Source: DATCJA01 sp963734635 (GTDB taxonomy: Bacteria > Acidobacteriota > Vicinamibacteria > Vicinamibacterales > UBA2999). From it: 64,000 nt of DNA. Under the pieces are notes generated by a model that worked only from the letters and a program-made list of their open reading frames with translations, was not told the DNA's origin and ran no database searches. The position numbers were made by a program, and so were the translations under genes. Where the stretch lies: assembly GCA_963734635.1 (NCBI GenBank), contig CAVTIA010000014.1:372001-436000 (forward strand), given 5' to 3'. Shown piece after piece: positions 43,344 through 54,097 of the stretch. Positions within the stretch are counted from its first letter, which is position 1. Each line of letters begins with the position of its first letter.

Positions 43344-43738
43344 CAGTCGACCGTACCCTCCCATTCCCAGCCGTCGATCGGTCGCTTGATGCTGAAGATG
43401 CGGACTCGTTTCGCGGCCGGGTCGCGTCCCGGTTCGCCGCCGGCGATGATGTGATCGCCGGGCTTGATCGTCGTTCGCGTCACCGGAAATTTGGCCGCCT
43501 GTAACTGAGTGGTCGAACCCCATTCCAGGTTCCACAACTCGGTGGTTCCCCCCTTCGTGGTGACCTCGATTCGCACGAATGAATGGGGATTCCGCCAGAC
43601 GAACTCCTTCACCACTCCCTCGATTTCGACCCGTTTGGTCGAATCGTACGCAGCGGTAAATGAGTGATGCGCCGATAGCTGAACGGCGCCCGTCAGCACG
43701 ACGGCGACCGCAACCAGCATAAGGATCGTGCGCTTCAT
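43343..43738 (-). CDS. Secreted DUF6152-like protein
   Basis: A 131-residue exported single-domain protein. The signal peptide (ILMLVAVAVVLTGAVQLSA) is followed by HHSFTAAYDS, then EIEGVVKEFVWRNPHSFVRI, the typical opening and core of the DUF6152 family. Beta strands follow, with LWNLEWGSTTQL and GDHIIAGGEPGRDPAAKRV. The early HH pair may bind a metal (inference). The Met at 43738 starts the leader. It is coupled to the downstream hypothetical (43343) and is preceded by a hairpin/GGTAGC repeat at 43766. Confidence 0.75.
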   Translation of the reverse strand: MKRTILMLVAVAVVLTGAVQLSAHHSFTAAYDSTKRVEIEGVVKEFVWRNPHSFVRIEVTTKGGTTELWNLEWGSTTQLQAAKFPVTRTTIKPGDHIIAGGEPGRDPAAKRVRIFSIKRPIDGWEWEGTVD

Positions 43739-43765
43739 GTTCTCAACTCCCAACTACGAGATTCT

Positions 43766-43832
43766 CGGAGGCCTAAAGGCCTCCGGCTACCGGTCCCTCT
43801 ACTGCTACCACCTACAAGCTACCGGCTACCAA
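43766..43832 (-). repeat. GGTAGC-rich tract with CGGAGGCC/GGCCTCCG hairpin (opposite copy)
   Basis: On the minus strand it reads GGTAGCCGGTAGC units, then a hairpin CGGAGGCC (43766-43773) with GGCCTCCG (43778-43785) and loop TAAA. It is the reverse-oriented partner of 35264-35344. The MBL gene's C-terminal residues and stop TAG at 43819 are read inside the repeat. Confidence 0.6.
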
Positions 43833-44892
43833 CTGGCCGCGCCAGGCTCTGATATGCCGCCTCCACAAACATTTCCGTCGTCCAGGCGCCTGTGCTCCTG
43901 CCGTACCGCGTGTCGTAGTCCAGCGTGGGTCTGGCGGCCTTGACCTGCTCGAGCGTCATCTTCTTCGAAATCATGTCCCGGATTCGGTCGCGGACGATGC
44001 TCACCATCTCGCGGTAATACGCGACGTCGGGCTGATCCGCCAGCCGCCCGTGCCCGGGAATGACGAGTGTTCCGCCCTCTGATTTCTTGCCGGGTACGGT
44101 GATGTCGATCAATCGATTCAGACTCTCCACCACGGACTGAATGCTTCCGCCCGCTTTCACGTCGATCACCGGGTACCCGGTCAGGTCGAGCAGGTCACCG
44201 ACGCTGACCACGTCGGAGGTTCGAAAGTGCACGATGCTGTTCCCGTCGGTGTTCGATGGGAAATGCATGATCAGCACCGGTTCGTCGTTGATCGTCAATT
44301 TCTTCTGAGGCGTCGAGTAGGTGTTGTCGGGCCATGCCGCCTCCGGTCGCGTGGCTTTCTGTCCGGTCGGCGCCGACATGTGGTGAAAGACCGTCAGATA
44401 CGCGATCACATTGGCGCGGTCTTTCCCCATCCTTCCGTCCGACACCCGAGGATCTGTGGCAACACGGAACGGAATCGAGCTGCCGGCCGCGGCGAGCTTC
44501 TCGTTGCCGCCGGTGTGCTCGTCGTACTCGCTCGTGTTGACGATGTATCTGATCGGGCGCTTCGAGATGCTGCGGACTGCGGCGAGCACCTTGTCGCTCA
44601 TCGACTCGAGTCCCGCGTCTACCAACAGCACCTCTTCGTTGCCGGCATGCACGGTGATGTTGCCGCCTGCCCCGATCAGCATGTAGACGTTGCCGCGAAT
44701 CGGGAGAATTTCAATCTCCCCGCTCTTCACGGAGTGAACAGGCGCCTTCCACGTCCAGGCGTTCTGCCGTGCGGTTCCTTGAGCAGCCTGCGAATGGAGA
44801 GGTGCCGTCGAGCCGCCGGATACGACGGATGCCGCAAAGAGCGCGGCCGCGGCGACACGCAGACTCACGAACGAGGAGGCTCGCCTGCTCAT
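43819..44892 (-). CDS. Secreted MBL-fold protein with degenerate zinc motif
   Basis: About 357 residues, exported (Sec leader LRVAAAALFAASVVSGG). The MBL fold is recognisable from VYMLIGAGGNITVHAGNEEV, LLVDAGLESMSDKVL, YIVNTSEYDEHTGGN and the later IPGHGRLAD. The HxHxDH site is replaced by SxYxEH: in NTSEYDEHTGGN only the last His remains. Later His residues are kept (FHHMS; IMHFPSNTDGNS in the Asp region). It may have an altered metal site, be non-catalytic, or use a single metal. Its ATG overlaps the stop of the upstream gene (ATGA). The start at 44892 is required by that coupling. Confidence 0.75.
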   Translation of the reverse strand: MSRRASSFVSLRVAAAALFAASVVSGGSTAPLHSQAAQGTARQNAWTWKAPVHSVKSGEIEILPIRGNVYMLIGAGGNITVHAGNEEVLLVDAGLESMSDKVLAAVRSISKRPIRYIVNTSEYDEHTGGNEKLAAAGSSIPFRVATDPRVSDGRMGKDRANVIAYLTVFHHMSAPTGQKATRPEAAWPDNTYSTPQKKLTINDEPVLIMHFPSNTDGNSIVHFRTSDVVSVGDLLDLTGYPVIDVKAGGSIQSVVESLNRLIDITVPGKKSEGGTLVIPGHGRLADQPDVAYYREMVSIVRDRIRDMISKKMTLEQVKAARPTLDYDTRYGRSTGAWTTEMFVEAAYQSLARPVGSR

Positions 44893-45773
44893 TGCCCACG
44901 CGCTCCCTGCTCTCCGAGTACCTGCGGCGGACGTGGAAAGCCTTTCATCCTGGCAATGTACTCGGGATACATGGTCTCGGCGCCGCCAAGCCTCGCCTCG
45001 TACGGCGTTCCGAATGCATCCGTAACCTTCGGATCCTGCCCGGGGAGCAGGCTCTTGCCGGGCAGGTAGTGCGGCACCGTACCTCGTTCGACAACCGTCT
45101 CGGTCGCCTCCTCGCACGGGTATGGCGGCATCACGAGATTGGGGTCGTCAATCCAGAACATCGACGTCCGGATATACGGCGCCTCGAAGTACACCGGATC
45201 GTAGACGATGACCGTCGCACGTAAGTATTCGCCGAGGCGCTTCCAGCGGATCCGCACTGTCGCCTGATCGCTGCGCATCGGGCCCCACCGCCGCATGTAG
45301 GCTTCCTTCAGGTGCGTCGCTGTCTGGATGAGGGTGTTTCCCTCCCATTCGCCGATCGAAAAGCCGCTCCAGCTATGGCGGGCGTAGTCAGGCGGGCGCT
45401 CACGACCGTCCATCCAGATGTCGGATTCCTGCTCGCGCATCGACAGTCGGCCGTGCAGACCGATCAACTTCTGCGTGGCGTCCTCGATGTTCGCGTTGAT
45501 GCGAAGCTGCGAAGCGCCGGCTTCGAGCGAAAAATCCCACGCGTGCGGACGACACACCCATTCAGGAACTTCGAAATTCTCCGGCGCCCACGCCTGTGCA
45601 CGCGCCCGTCCGGCGGCATTCAGCGGAAGGCCTGCATAGTCGCCGTCCATGCCGCTGCCGTCTTCGTTGCGAGGAAGAGGACGCCACAGGCCTGTGAGGT
45701 CTACCTGCGCCGAGACGGCACTACCGGATATCGTCGCGATGAACACGAGCCATGCAGTGTGTCGAACCAACAT
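44889..45773 (-). CDS. Secreted hypothetical protein A (paralogue of the next)
   Basis: A 294-residue exported protein. The signal (AWLVFIATISGSAVSAQ) is followed by VDLTGLWRPLPRNEDGSGMDG. A Cys/His motif VPEWVCRPHAWDFSL is near residue 68. Other blocks are SGFSIGEWEGNTLIQTATHL and YPCEEATETVVERGTVPHYL, and it ends GGAETMYPEYIARMKGF. These blocks are nearly repeated in the paralogue encoded next (45773-46657). The conserved CRPHAW and PPYPCEE could bind a metal or form a disulfide (inference). Its start overlaps the paralogue's stop (TAATG) and its stop overlaps the MBL start, so three genes are translationally coupled. Confidence 0.78.
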   Translation of the reverse strand: MLVRHTAWLVFIATISGSAVSAQVDLTGLWRPLPRNEDGSGMDGDYAGLPLNAAGRARAQAWAPENFEVPEWVCRPHAWDFSLEAGASQLRINANIEDATQKLIGLHGRLSMREQESDIWMDGRERPPDYARHSWSGFSIGEWEGNTLIQTATHLKEAYMRRWGPMRSDQATVRIRWKRLGEYLRATVIVYDPVYFEAPYIRTSMFWIDDPNLVMPPYPCEEATETVVERGTVPHYLPGKSLLPGQDPKVTDAFGTPYEARLGGAETMYPEYIARMKGFPRPPQVLGEQGARGQ

Positions 45774-46657
45774 TACTGTCCGCCTTCGCTCGCGCCTGCC
45801 GCTCTCTTGGCAGGCTTCGGAAAGGTCTTCATCTTTGCGATGTACTCCGGATACATCGTTTCAGCGCCGCCCAGTCTGGGTTGATACGGCGTGTTGAATC
45901 GGTCGGTCAGGTTCGGATCGAGGCCAGGCAATGGACTCCGTCCGGGGAGGAAGTGCGGTACCTGGCCACGCGGGACGGCTGTCTCGGTTGCTTCCTCACA
46001 CGGATACGGGTCCATCTTCATCGCCGGATCGAAGACCCACATCATGGTGGAGCGGACGTACGGAACGGACAGGTAGACCGGGTCGTACATGATGACGGTC
46101 GCCTGCAGGTAGTTGCCCATACGCCTCCAGCGCGTACGGACTGTGGTCTTGTCGCTCCGCATCAACCCGGTTCGACGGATATAGGCCTCCTTCAGGTGGG
46201 TGGTGGTTACAACGAGTGTGTCGCCCTCCCACTGCCCCGTTGAAAAGCCGCTCCACGTGTGAAGGGCGTTCTCCGGAGGATGCGGACGACCGTCCATCCA
46301 GATCGTCGTCTGCTGTTCCTCCATGTGAATGTGACCGCGGTAGGCGACGAGCTTCTGGCTGGCTTCGTCGACCTCCGGCCAGAAGCGTACCGGCGAGAGT
46401 GGTCCTTCGAGCGAATAGTCCCACGCATGCGGGCGGCAGACCCACTCCGCCGTATCGAAGTCGGCCGGCGACCAACTGTCGGCTCTCCACCGACCCTCGG
46501 GCTGAGGGGCACGCCAGCCGCATCACCGGTCATGCCGCTGCCGTCCTGATTGCGAGGCAAGGGACGCCAGTTGCCCGGCGATGTCCACCTGGGCGAACAC
46601 CGGACTCGCGCAGGAGACGACGAGCCACAGTATTGGAGAGACGATCCGATGGCGCAC
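45773..46657 (-). CDS. Secreted hypothetical protein B, frame-broken paralogue of A
   Basis: A close relative of protein A. It begins with GTG at 46657 preceded by AAGGAGG, with a Sec leader (SPILWLVVSCASPVFAQ). The shared sequence continues as GNWRPLPRNQDGSGMTGDA in a shifted frame from about 46577. It shifts back near 46505 to DTAEWVCRPHAWD, then HTWSGFSTGQWEGDTLVVTT through YPEYIAKMKTF. The two shifts are opposite, so the first and last parts share a frame, but a TGA would stop translation between them. Both shifts lie at runs of G or C. I read this as either two sequencing indels or a damaged gene. It is first in the operon. Confidence 0.65.
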
Positions 46658-46746
46658 GGCCCCTCCTTTAGCATCTGCACGTCATCCGCGACGCGCTCGC
46701 GGAATATAGCATAGTTCGGGAACCGGCCGACCGTTGCCGCGCTGTG

Positions 46747-48916
46747 CTATTCGTTCTGGAGGTCGGCGTACTGCTTCAGGAGAAAGTCCATCGCGTTGAA
46801 GCGGCCTGCCGCGGCGTCGGGCCTGATGTAGCGACCGGCGGCGTCCAGCATCATCGCGCGGTCCGTGTCACGCAGATAGGCCGCGAGCACAACGTCTCGA
46901 AGGTGTGCCACGATTTCCGAGTCGCGCACCGGCGTCAGCGTTTCGACGCGCCGGTCGAGGTTGCGCTCCATCAGGTCGGCACTCCCGATATACATCTCCT
47001 CATGGCCGTCGTTCTGGAACCAGAAGATCCGGGAGTGCTCGAGGAAACGTCCGACGATTGAACGGACGCGGATGTTGTCGCTCACGCCGGGAACCCCGGG
47101 CCGCAAAGAACAGATCCCGCGCACAATCAGGTCGATGGAAACGCCGGCCTGTGCAGCCTTGTACAGTACCCGGATCATCTGATCGTCGGTGATGGCGTTC
47201 ACCTTGATGACGATCCGTGCCTCGCGACCCTGCTCGGGCATGTTCGCCCTCGCGCGCGATCAGTTCCGACAGACGAGCTCTCAGCTGAATGGGCGCGACC
47301 AGAAGACTTCGAAATTCCTTCTGGCTCGAGTACCCCGTCAGGTAATTGAACACTTCCGAAACGTCTGCGACGACATCGCGATCGGCCGTGAAAAGCCCGA
47401 TGTCCGTGTATACCTTGGCCGTCTCGGGGTTGTAGTTGCCCGTGCCGGTGTGGACGTACATCTGAATGCCGTCGGGCTCCTGCCGCACGACGAGACACAG
47501 CTTCGCGTGCGTCTTCAGGTCGGCGAATCCATAGACGACGTGAATACCGTGGGACTCGAGCTGCTTCGCCCAGATGATGTTGTTGCGCTCGTCGAAGCGC
47601 GCCTTCAGCTCCACCAGCACCGCCACCTGTTTGCCAGCTTCGGCGGCCTCGATCAGCAGGTCGATGAGCGGTGAATCGGCGCCGATGCGGTAGAGCGTCA
47701 TCTTGATCGCGGCGACGTGCGGATCCTTGACGGCAGCACGCAGAAACGCTTCGACCGAGACGAACGATTGATACGGATGGTGCACCAGCTGGTCCTGATA
47801 CCGCAGCTGGTCGAAGATGATTTCCGCGTCCTCCTCGGGGCGCCACAGGGTTGGCGGCGAGAACGGCGCGTCCTTGAGCTCCGGCCGGTGAGTGGTCGTG
47901 AGCTGCATCCAGTCGCCGAAGCCGAGGCGCGCGTCGGTTCGCTCCACGAGATCTTCGGTCATCTCGAAGTTCTCGATGAGGATGTTGAGCACGCGCGCGG
48001 GCATGTCCGTGCCCACCTGCAGCAGCGCCACCGCTCCACGGCGAAGCTGGCGGAGACTCGTTTCAACTGTCTCCAGAAGGTCGTCAGCTTCGGCCTGCTC
48101 GATCTCGAGGTCCGCGTCCCGGATGATGCGGAACAGGTGAGCGCCCCTGACCTGTGTGCCCGGAAACAGATCCTGAATATTTGCGCGAATCACGTCCTCG
48201 ACGAGGACAAGCGTCCGAGTCCTCGGTGCTGTGAGCTGTTCGGGAAGCCGACAAAGCGCGGAAGCACGTCGGGAACTTTGACTCGCGCGAATTTCGTGCG
48301 TCCCGCAGTGGCGGACCACCACCGCGAAGTTCTTGCTCAGGTTGGAGATGAGCGGAAACGGGTGGCCCGGATCGAAGGCGAGCGGCGTCAGAACGGGACA
48401 GATCTCTCGCGAGAAGTAGGCGTGAAGATGCTCGCGAATCTCAGGGGTCCAGTCCGGCGGTTCGCTGAGCACGATCTGCTCAGCCGCCAGAAGCGGCCGC
48501 AGCTGTTCCCAGCATTTTCCGAGGTCGTGCAGCATCTGCACACCGCGGCTGCGCATCGCGGCGAGCTGCTCCAGCGTGTTGAAGCCGTCCGGCGCGACGT
48601 CTTCGATGCCCTGCTTCAGGTTCTTCTGCGTCGTCGAGACGCGAATCATGAAGAACTCGTCGAGATTCGTCGCGGTAATCGCGAGGAATTTCACTCGTTC
48701 GAGCAGGGGATGCGACGGATCGAAAGCCTGGTCGAGGACGCGCTGGTTGAACTCGAGCCAGCTCAGCTCGCGGTTGATATAGAGCGCAGGGTTCTTGAGA
48801 TCCGCGGGATCGACCGGTCGGGACTCCACGATGCGCAGTGCAGGACGCGGAGGCTGGGCAGTATCGGGTTTGTCTGCGCCGCCGGCGTTCTGCGACAGCG
48901 ACGTCAGTAGGGCCAT
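46747..48916 (-). CDS. ppk: Polyphosphate kinase 1, frame-broken near its C-terminus
   Basis: A cytoplasmic enzyme of about 723 residues that elongates polyphosphate from ATP. Family blocks in order: ALYINRELSWLEFNQRVLDQ, FLAITATNLDEFFMIRVS, YQDQLVHHPYQSFVSVEAFL, AAVKDPHVAAIKMTLYRIG, then LKTHAKLCLVVRQE and MYVHTGTGNYNPETAKVYTD (the two conserved His motifs). A single-base shift near 47228, in a GGG run, moves the sense to the frame ending EARIVIKVNAITDDQMIRVL, MYIGSADLMERNLDRRVE and LLKQYADLQNE. All family motifs survive, so an indel is the likeliest cause. It stands alone. Confidence 0.88.
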
Positions 48917-49059
48917 TCATACGATTTCGCCGAGAAAGCCGGCGATCCTAGCACAGCCGTGTAAACGCGCCGAAGATTCGTCCGGATCTCCCGCCCGCAG
49001 AAGAGTAACAACCATACCACCTGAAGCGCTGCACGAGCGATGCCGTACTATTCTCGCAG

Positions 49060-51113
49060 ATGCACGTGATCAGGCCGGCGCGGCTCAAGCGCGGCGTCCA
49101 ATCCGGCGAACTTAGGTCGCCGCAGGCGGGCCATACGGCTGACCGATTCGGAGTACGCCCCATCCGCGGCAAGGCGCTGATCTTCTGGGATCCCAAGCTG
49201 CCAGGTACGAAATACGGGCGGAAACTCGACGCCATCGATACCGATCAGATTACACCTGCGGCTGATTGCGTTTCTGAAAGTCTGGAGACGCTTGACGAGC
49301 GGTGGAAGGCTGGAGCGTTTCGTTATCTGATGCCCGACTTCCGCGAACGCGTGCACCGCGGGGAGACGTTCGTGGTGGCAGGCGACAGGTTCGCGATTGG
49401 TTCGTCGCGCGAGATGAGCCCCGCGGGACTGAAGGGGATCGCTGAGGAAGCTGGTCTCGACATGGTCATCGTCTGCGGCAGTCGGCGTCGGGGATATCTT
49501 CCGCCGCAACGCGCTCAACCTCGGGCTGCATGTCGTGCAAAGCCCGAGGCGGTCAACGATGCAAGGGACGGTGACGAGTTTCTGTTCGACCCCGCAGACG
49601 AGACGCCTCGAGAACCTCACGCAGTCGAAGACGTACGAGCCGATTCCGCTGACGCCGACAGAGGACGAGATTAGGCGCAGCGGCGGCATCATTGCCGTCG
49701 GCCGCCGCGAGTTTCGAGAGTCAGTGGAGCGTACCGCCAGTAGTCGAGTTTCCGGACGCCTCGCTCGCTCGATCGATGACGACGACCGAGCAGATTGTCT
49801 GGGCGCACCGGGTAGACAAAGAGCGACGCACGCTTGTTCCCGGCGATACCGTCCGTGTGTACGCTGACCTGCTGCCCGCATCCGACGGAACTGCACCGTT
49901 CGCCATTCACACGTTCAATCAGATTACCGGCGGCAATCGCACTTATCCGAGGCAGATCGCGATTGCCAACGATCATTTTGTGTTTACCGGCCGTGCCGAT
50001 GACGAGCGGCAGACGTCCATTGGGAGGGCCTTCGCGAAGGAACACGGCCTCGAGGCGCCGTACTATGCGACACCTGGCGACGGCATCTTTCACTTCTACT
50101 TTCCTGAGCAGGGCCTCGTGCTGCCCGGTCAGTTCATTCCAGGTGCCGACTCGCACAGTCGCGCGTACGGCGCGTACGGCGCCGTCGGCATCGGCGTGGG
50201 ATCCACGACGCTCGGTTTCGGTTGGTCCACCGGTTACGCGTATTTCACGCTGCCCGATGCGAGGCGTGTGAGGTTGTCCGGCAGTTCTGCAGCCGTGGGC
50301 GAGTGGCAAGGACATCGTGCTCGAGTTGCTGCGGCAATGGGGCGTCCGAAGCAGGCGCAGGGAATGTCCGTCGAATTCGTGGACGTCGATCGTCAATTGC
50401 CGGTTGCGTACCGCAACACGATCGCGAACATGATGGCTGAAGCGGAAGCGATGAACGGCATTTTCGTGGCCGACGAGATTACCTACGAGTGGTATGCGGC
50501 AAAAGGGATCACGGCATTCCCATATCCGCGAATCGCGCCTGGTGCAGAGGCGCGGTACGCCATCGACGAGGAGCTGTCGCTGCAGGACGTCCGCCCGATG
50601 ATTGCCAAGCCCTTCGCTCCGGGCAACGCCTATCCCGCCGATGAAGTCGCCCGCGAACGCATCGGTTCGACAAGGCGATGATCGGATCGTGCACGAATGG
50701 CAGCTACGACGACCTGATGCAGGCAGCCCTGGTCGTGCATCACGCCCGTCAGGCCGGTGCGACCCAAGAGCGCGCGTCCATTCGTCGTGTTCCCCGGGTC
50801 GGGTCAGGTCGCCCGCCAAATCGAGCGCCGGATCCGCGGCTTGGCAGCCATTCGATCGCCGAGTGTTCCGATCGGTCGGCGGCGAGATTCGCCAGTCCTG
50901 GTGCGGGCCTTGCTTCGGGCAGGGGCCCGACGCGCTCACACGCGGCCAGCGTGCGATTACGTCGTTCAACCGCAACTGGCAGAATCGGATGGGCGTCGGC
51001 GGCGAAGGCTATCTGGCGAGCCCGGCGGTCGTAGCGGCGTCGGCCCTTCTCGGGTACATGGGCCCACCCTCTGAGCTTGGTTGCGCTGGGATCCGGAAAC
51101 ATACGGGTTGTGA
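49060..51113 (+). CDS. Aconitase-superfamily hydratase, swivel-first order, heavily frame-broken
   Basis: One conserved enzyme of about 685 residues reconstructed from several frames. First comes a LeuD-like swivel domain (FAIGSSREMSPAGLKG, GDIFRRNALNLGLHV, SKTYEPIPLTPTEDEIRRSG). Then the catalytic part: LARSMTTTEQIVWAHRVDK, ADLLPASDGTAPFAIHTFNQ, GQFIPGADSHSRAYGAYGAV, AMIGSCTNGSYDDL, SWCGPCFGQGPDAL (second Cys motif), and SFNRNWQNRMGVGGEGYL, ending RWDPETYGL at 51113. The 4Fe-4S Cys set is present. Swivel-first order is as in AcnB but without its HEAT domain. It hydrates a tri- or dicarboxylate; which one is unknown. About nine single-base shifts occur at 49480-51085, all leaving motifs intact. 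Confidence 0.75.
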
Positions 51114-51130
51114 GAAGAGCTTGCGTTTTT

Positions 51131-51159
51131 GACCGGGTTGTTCTGTGATTAACCCGGTC
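51131..51159 (+). terminator. Terminator-like hairpin
   Basis: A 9-bp stem, GACCGGGTT (51131-51139) with AACCCGGTC (51151-51159), 18 bases past the aconitase-like stop. Confidence 0.65.
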
Positions 51160-51196
51160 ATAATCCCGGGTCAACCCTTTGGACGCGGAGCGTTCC

Positions 51197-54021
51197 ATGA
51201 AGAAAGTGCTCGGCCTCATCTCAGTTCTTGCGGTTGGCATCGCTCCGCTGGCCACCCAGTCTCAGTCGCAGCCCAAGCCCCAGCTGTTCGGCTTGATCGC
51301 GGTTCTTGCTGCCGGCGCCAGATCGCCGGCAGCTCAATCCCAGCCCCAGTCAGAGTCCCCCGGCGCAAGGGCCTACTTTCCGCACCGGGGTCGATGTCGT
51401 TGCGGTCGACGTGTCGGTCGTCGACGGAAACGGCAAGCCGGTCGAGGATCTGCTCGCACCTGACTTCGTCGTGAAGATCGACGGTCAGCCGCGCCGCGTG
51501 GTGTCCGCCGACCACGTCCGGATCGACGTCGAAGCCGCGAAGCGTGAGGCGGCGAATCCGTTCGAGATCGTTGTTCACCACCAACCTGAAGCCGCCGAAC
51601 GGCCGCATGTTCGTCATTGCGGTCGATCAACTCGGGATTCGGTTCGGCGGGGCACGCGGTCTGCTCGAAACCGCGGGCAAGTTTCTCGATCAGCTCAGTC
51701 CGGCCGACCGCACCGCGTTCGTCGCCTACCCGGAACCTGGCATCTCGGTGGGGTTCACCAACGATCGTCTGCGGCTCAAGCAGGCGATGCAGCGTGTCGT
51801 CGGCCGCCAGCAGACATACCAGAGCAGGTTCAACATCGGCTTGTACGAAGCGATTGCGATCTGCCGAGAAGGGCGACGGCCGGATCTTCGCGCAGGTGCT
51901 TCTGCGCGAGTGTCCCCGTCTGATCGGGGTGGCCCTCGAACAGTGTGAACGCGATGTGCTAAGCGAGAGCAGCTCGCTGGTACGGAGCGTCAGGCAGGAC
52001 ACGACCGAGTCGCTGCGCGGACTCTACGACCTCCTGGCCGGCCTTTCGGTTATCGAAGGCGCCAAGACTCTGATCCTGTTGTCGGAAGGAATGGTCCTGG
52101 AGAGTCCGAGCGATCTCGACGCGCGTCATCCGCGCCGCTGCGCTTGCCCGCGTCTCGATTCACGTGCTGCTGCTGGATGTGCCCGAGACACGACATCACG
52201 GTTGCACGGCTGCAGCCGACGCCGACCGAAGACCGCGACATGCAGGTGGGGGGACTCGGGCGATCTCGCAGCCGCCACGCGCGGCGCGATCTATTACATC
52301 GCAGGTACCGGGCCAGAACGTGTTCGACAGGCTCTCCTCCGAGACGCTCGCGTACTACATGCTTGGCGTGGAGGAGAGTCCAAGCGATCGGAACGGCAGA
52401 GCAGCATCGGATTGATGTGGAGGTGCGGCGCCGGAATGTGACGGTCAGGTCGCGACGGGCGTTCGTGTTGTCGTCGCCGACTACGACTCGTCGAAACGCG
52501 GAAGAGACGCTCATGGACGCGCTGAAGTCGCCGTTCGGCGTCGCCGAAGTGCCTCTGCGCCTCACCACGTTCACGCAAAAGGATCCGGCGAGCGACAAGT
52601 CGCGCATCATGCTTGCGGCGGAAGTCGGCCAGCCCGGGGGAGAGCCGGCGGAGTACACAGTCGGCTACGTGCTGCTGGACGACGCCGGAAAGGTCGTGGC
52701 GGGGACGGCCGATAAACGCGTCCTCTCCGTTCCGAACGGGCAGCAGAGCTCACCGCGCGACTACCTCACGGAAGTCTTGGTTGAACCCGGCAACTACTCG
52801 CTCCGTTTCGGCGTCGTCGATTCGGAGGGACGTCGTGGCGGAATCATTCGCGACATCAACGCGTGGAAGCTCGGCGGCGAAGAGTTTGCGCTTGGTGACC
52901 TTTTGGTCGGTGATGCGGGAACCGACGGCAGCCGGCGGATCAGGCCCGGCGTCGAACCGCGCGTTGAGGGAAACGTCGCCGCGTTCCTGGAGATGTACTC
53001 GACGACGCCAGCCTCGTTCGAGACGACAAGCGTGAACTTCGAGATCGCCGACGATCAGGATTCGCCAGCGCTGCTCTCGGTACCGGCGCAGATGATTCCC
53101 GCGGCTGCTCAGCCGAGCCACCGGATCTCGCAGGGCGTGATGTCGCCTGTGATGCTGCCTCCTGGCCGTTATGTCGCGAGGGCGCGGGTGATGCGGGGCA
53201 GCAACGTGGCCGGCGTGCTTGTGCGTCCATTCATCATTGACGGATCGTCGAGGGGCGCACTGCCGATGCCGTTTCTGCAGGGCAACGTGGCCAAATTCGA
53301 CCCGAAAGTGGCAATGCGGCGCGACTTGCTCGATGCGATGCTCGATTCAGTAGCGAAGAGCTCTCCCGATTTGAAGAGTCCTCTTGCCGAGGCGCGCGCC
53401 GGCCGGTATTCAACGGCGGCGCTCGAAGCGCTCACCGCGGGCAATCAAACGGCCGCCGCGTTCTTCAAGGGGCTCGACTGGTATTCGAAGGGCCAGTTGA
53501 ACGACGCCGCTACTCAGCTTGCCCTGGCCGCCGGACCGCGTCGAGAGTTCTTCCCGGCGGCTTTCTATCTAGGTGCCGCGTTCGCGGCTGCCGGGCGCGA
53601 CCGTGACGCCGCGGGAATCTGGCAGCTCGCAATCGGCAAGGAGCCCAGGCCTGCGATCTACTACATTCTGCTCGCCGACGCGCGGCTCCGTGACGGCCAG
53701 TCTGATTCGGTCGTCGACATTCTCAAGCCCGCGTACGAGCGGAACCCCGCCGACGACGAACTTGGGCAGCGGCTTGCGTCGGCGTACCTGATGAACGGTC
53801 GATATGCGGAAGCAGTGCCGGTGCTCGATAGCTACCTCACGCGGCACCCGGACGAGCAGGTGGCGCTCTTCGCTGCGGTGTTCGCGCAGTACCACGTCGC
53901 CACGCGTGAGCGCCTGGCTGTTTCCGCAGCCGATCAGGCGAAGCTGGCGCGCTACGTCCGCGCGTACCAGGGGCCGTATCAGCCCCTCCTCGCGAAGTAC
54001 CTCGAAATCATGCGACGGTAA
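51197..54021 (+). CDS. Secreted VWFA-related Acidobacterial protein with TPR C-terminus, frame-broken
   Basis: One protein of about 940 residues reconstructed from several frames. A Sec leader (KKVLGLISVLAVGIAPLATQ) starts at 51197. The VWFA-related opening follows: TFRTGVDVVAVDVSVVDGNG, then RMFVIAVDQLGIRFGGARG and AKTLILLSEGMVLESPSDLD, which look like the VWA domain. From 52440 the frame is unbroken: a beta domain (RLTTFTQKDPASDKSRIML), then helical TPR-type repeats (FFPAAFYLGAAFAAAGRDRD, LGQRLASAYLMNGRYAEAVP). About eight shifts occur between 51360 and 52440, the first at a CCCCC run. The TPR part suggests a scaffold role (inference). Confidence 0.7.
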
Positions 54022-54022
54022 G

Positions 54023-54093
54023 CAAGTCACAAGTCACAAGGCCCAAACGCGAGCTGACACAAAGCGCCGAGACAAGTTGCCTTGTGATTTGAC
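54023..54093. repeat. AAGTCACAAGTCACAAGGC ... GCCTTGTGATTTGAC inverted pair (empty element)
   Basis: The left arm (54023-54042) has two AAGTCAC units and the right arm (54079-54093) is its near reverse complement. It fills the gap between the VWFA protein's stop and the GTG start of the next gene. The same arms recur at 60639-60748. Confidence 0.62.
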
Positions 54094-54097
54094 GTAA

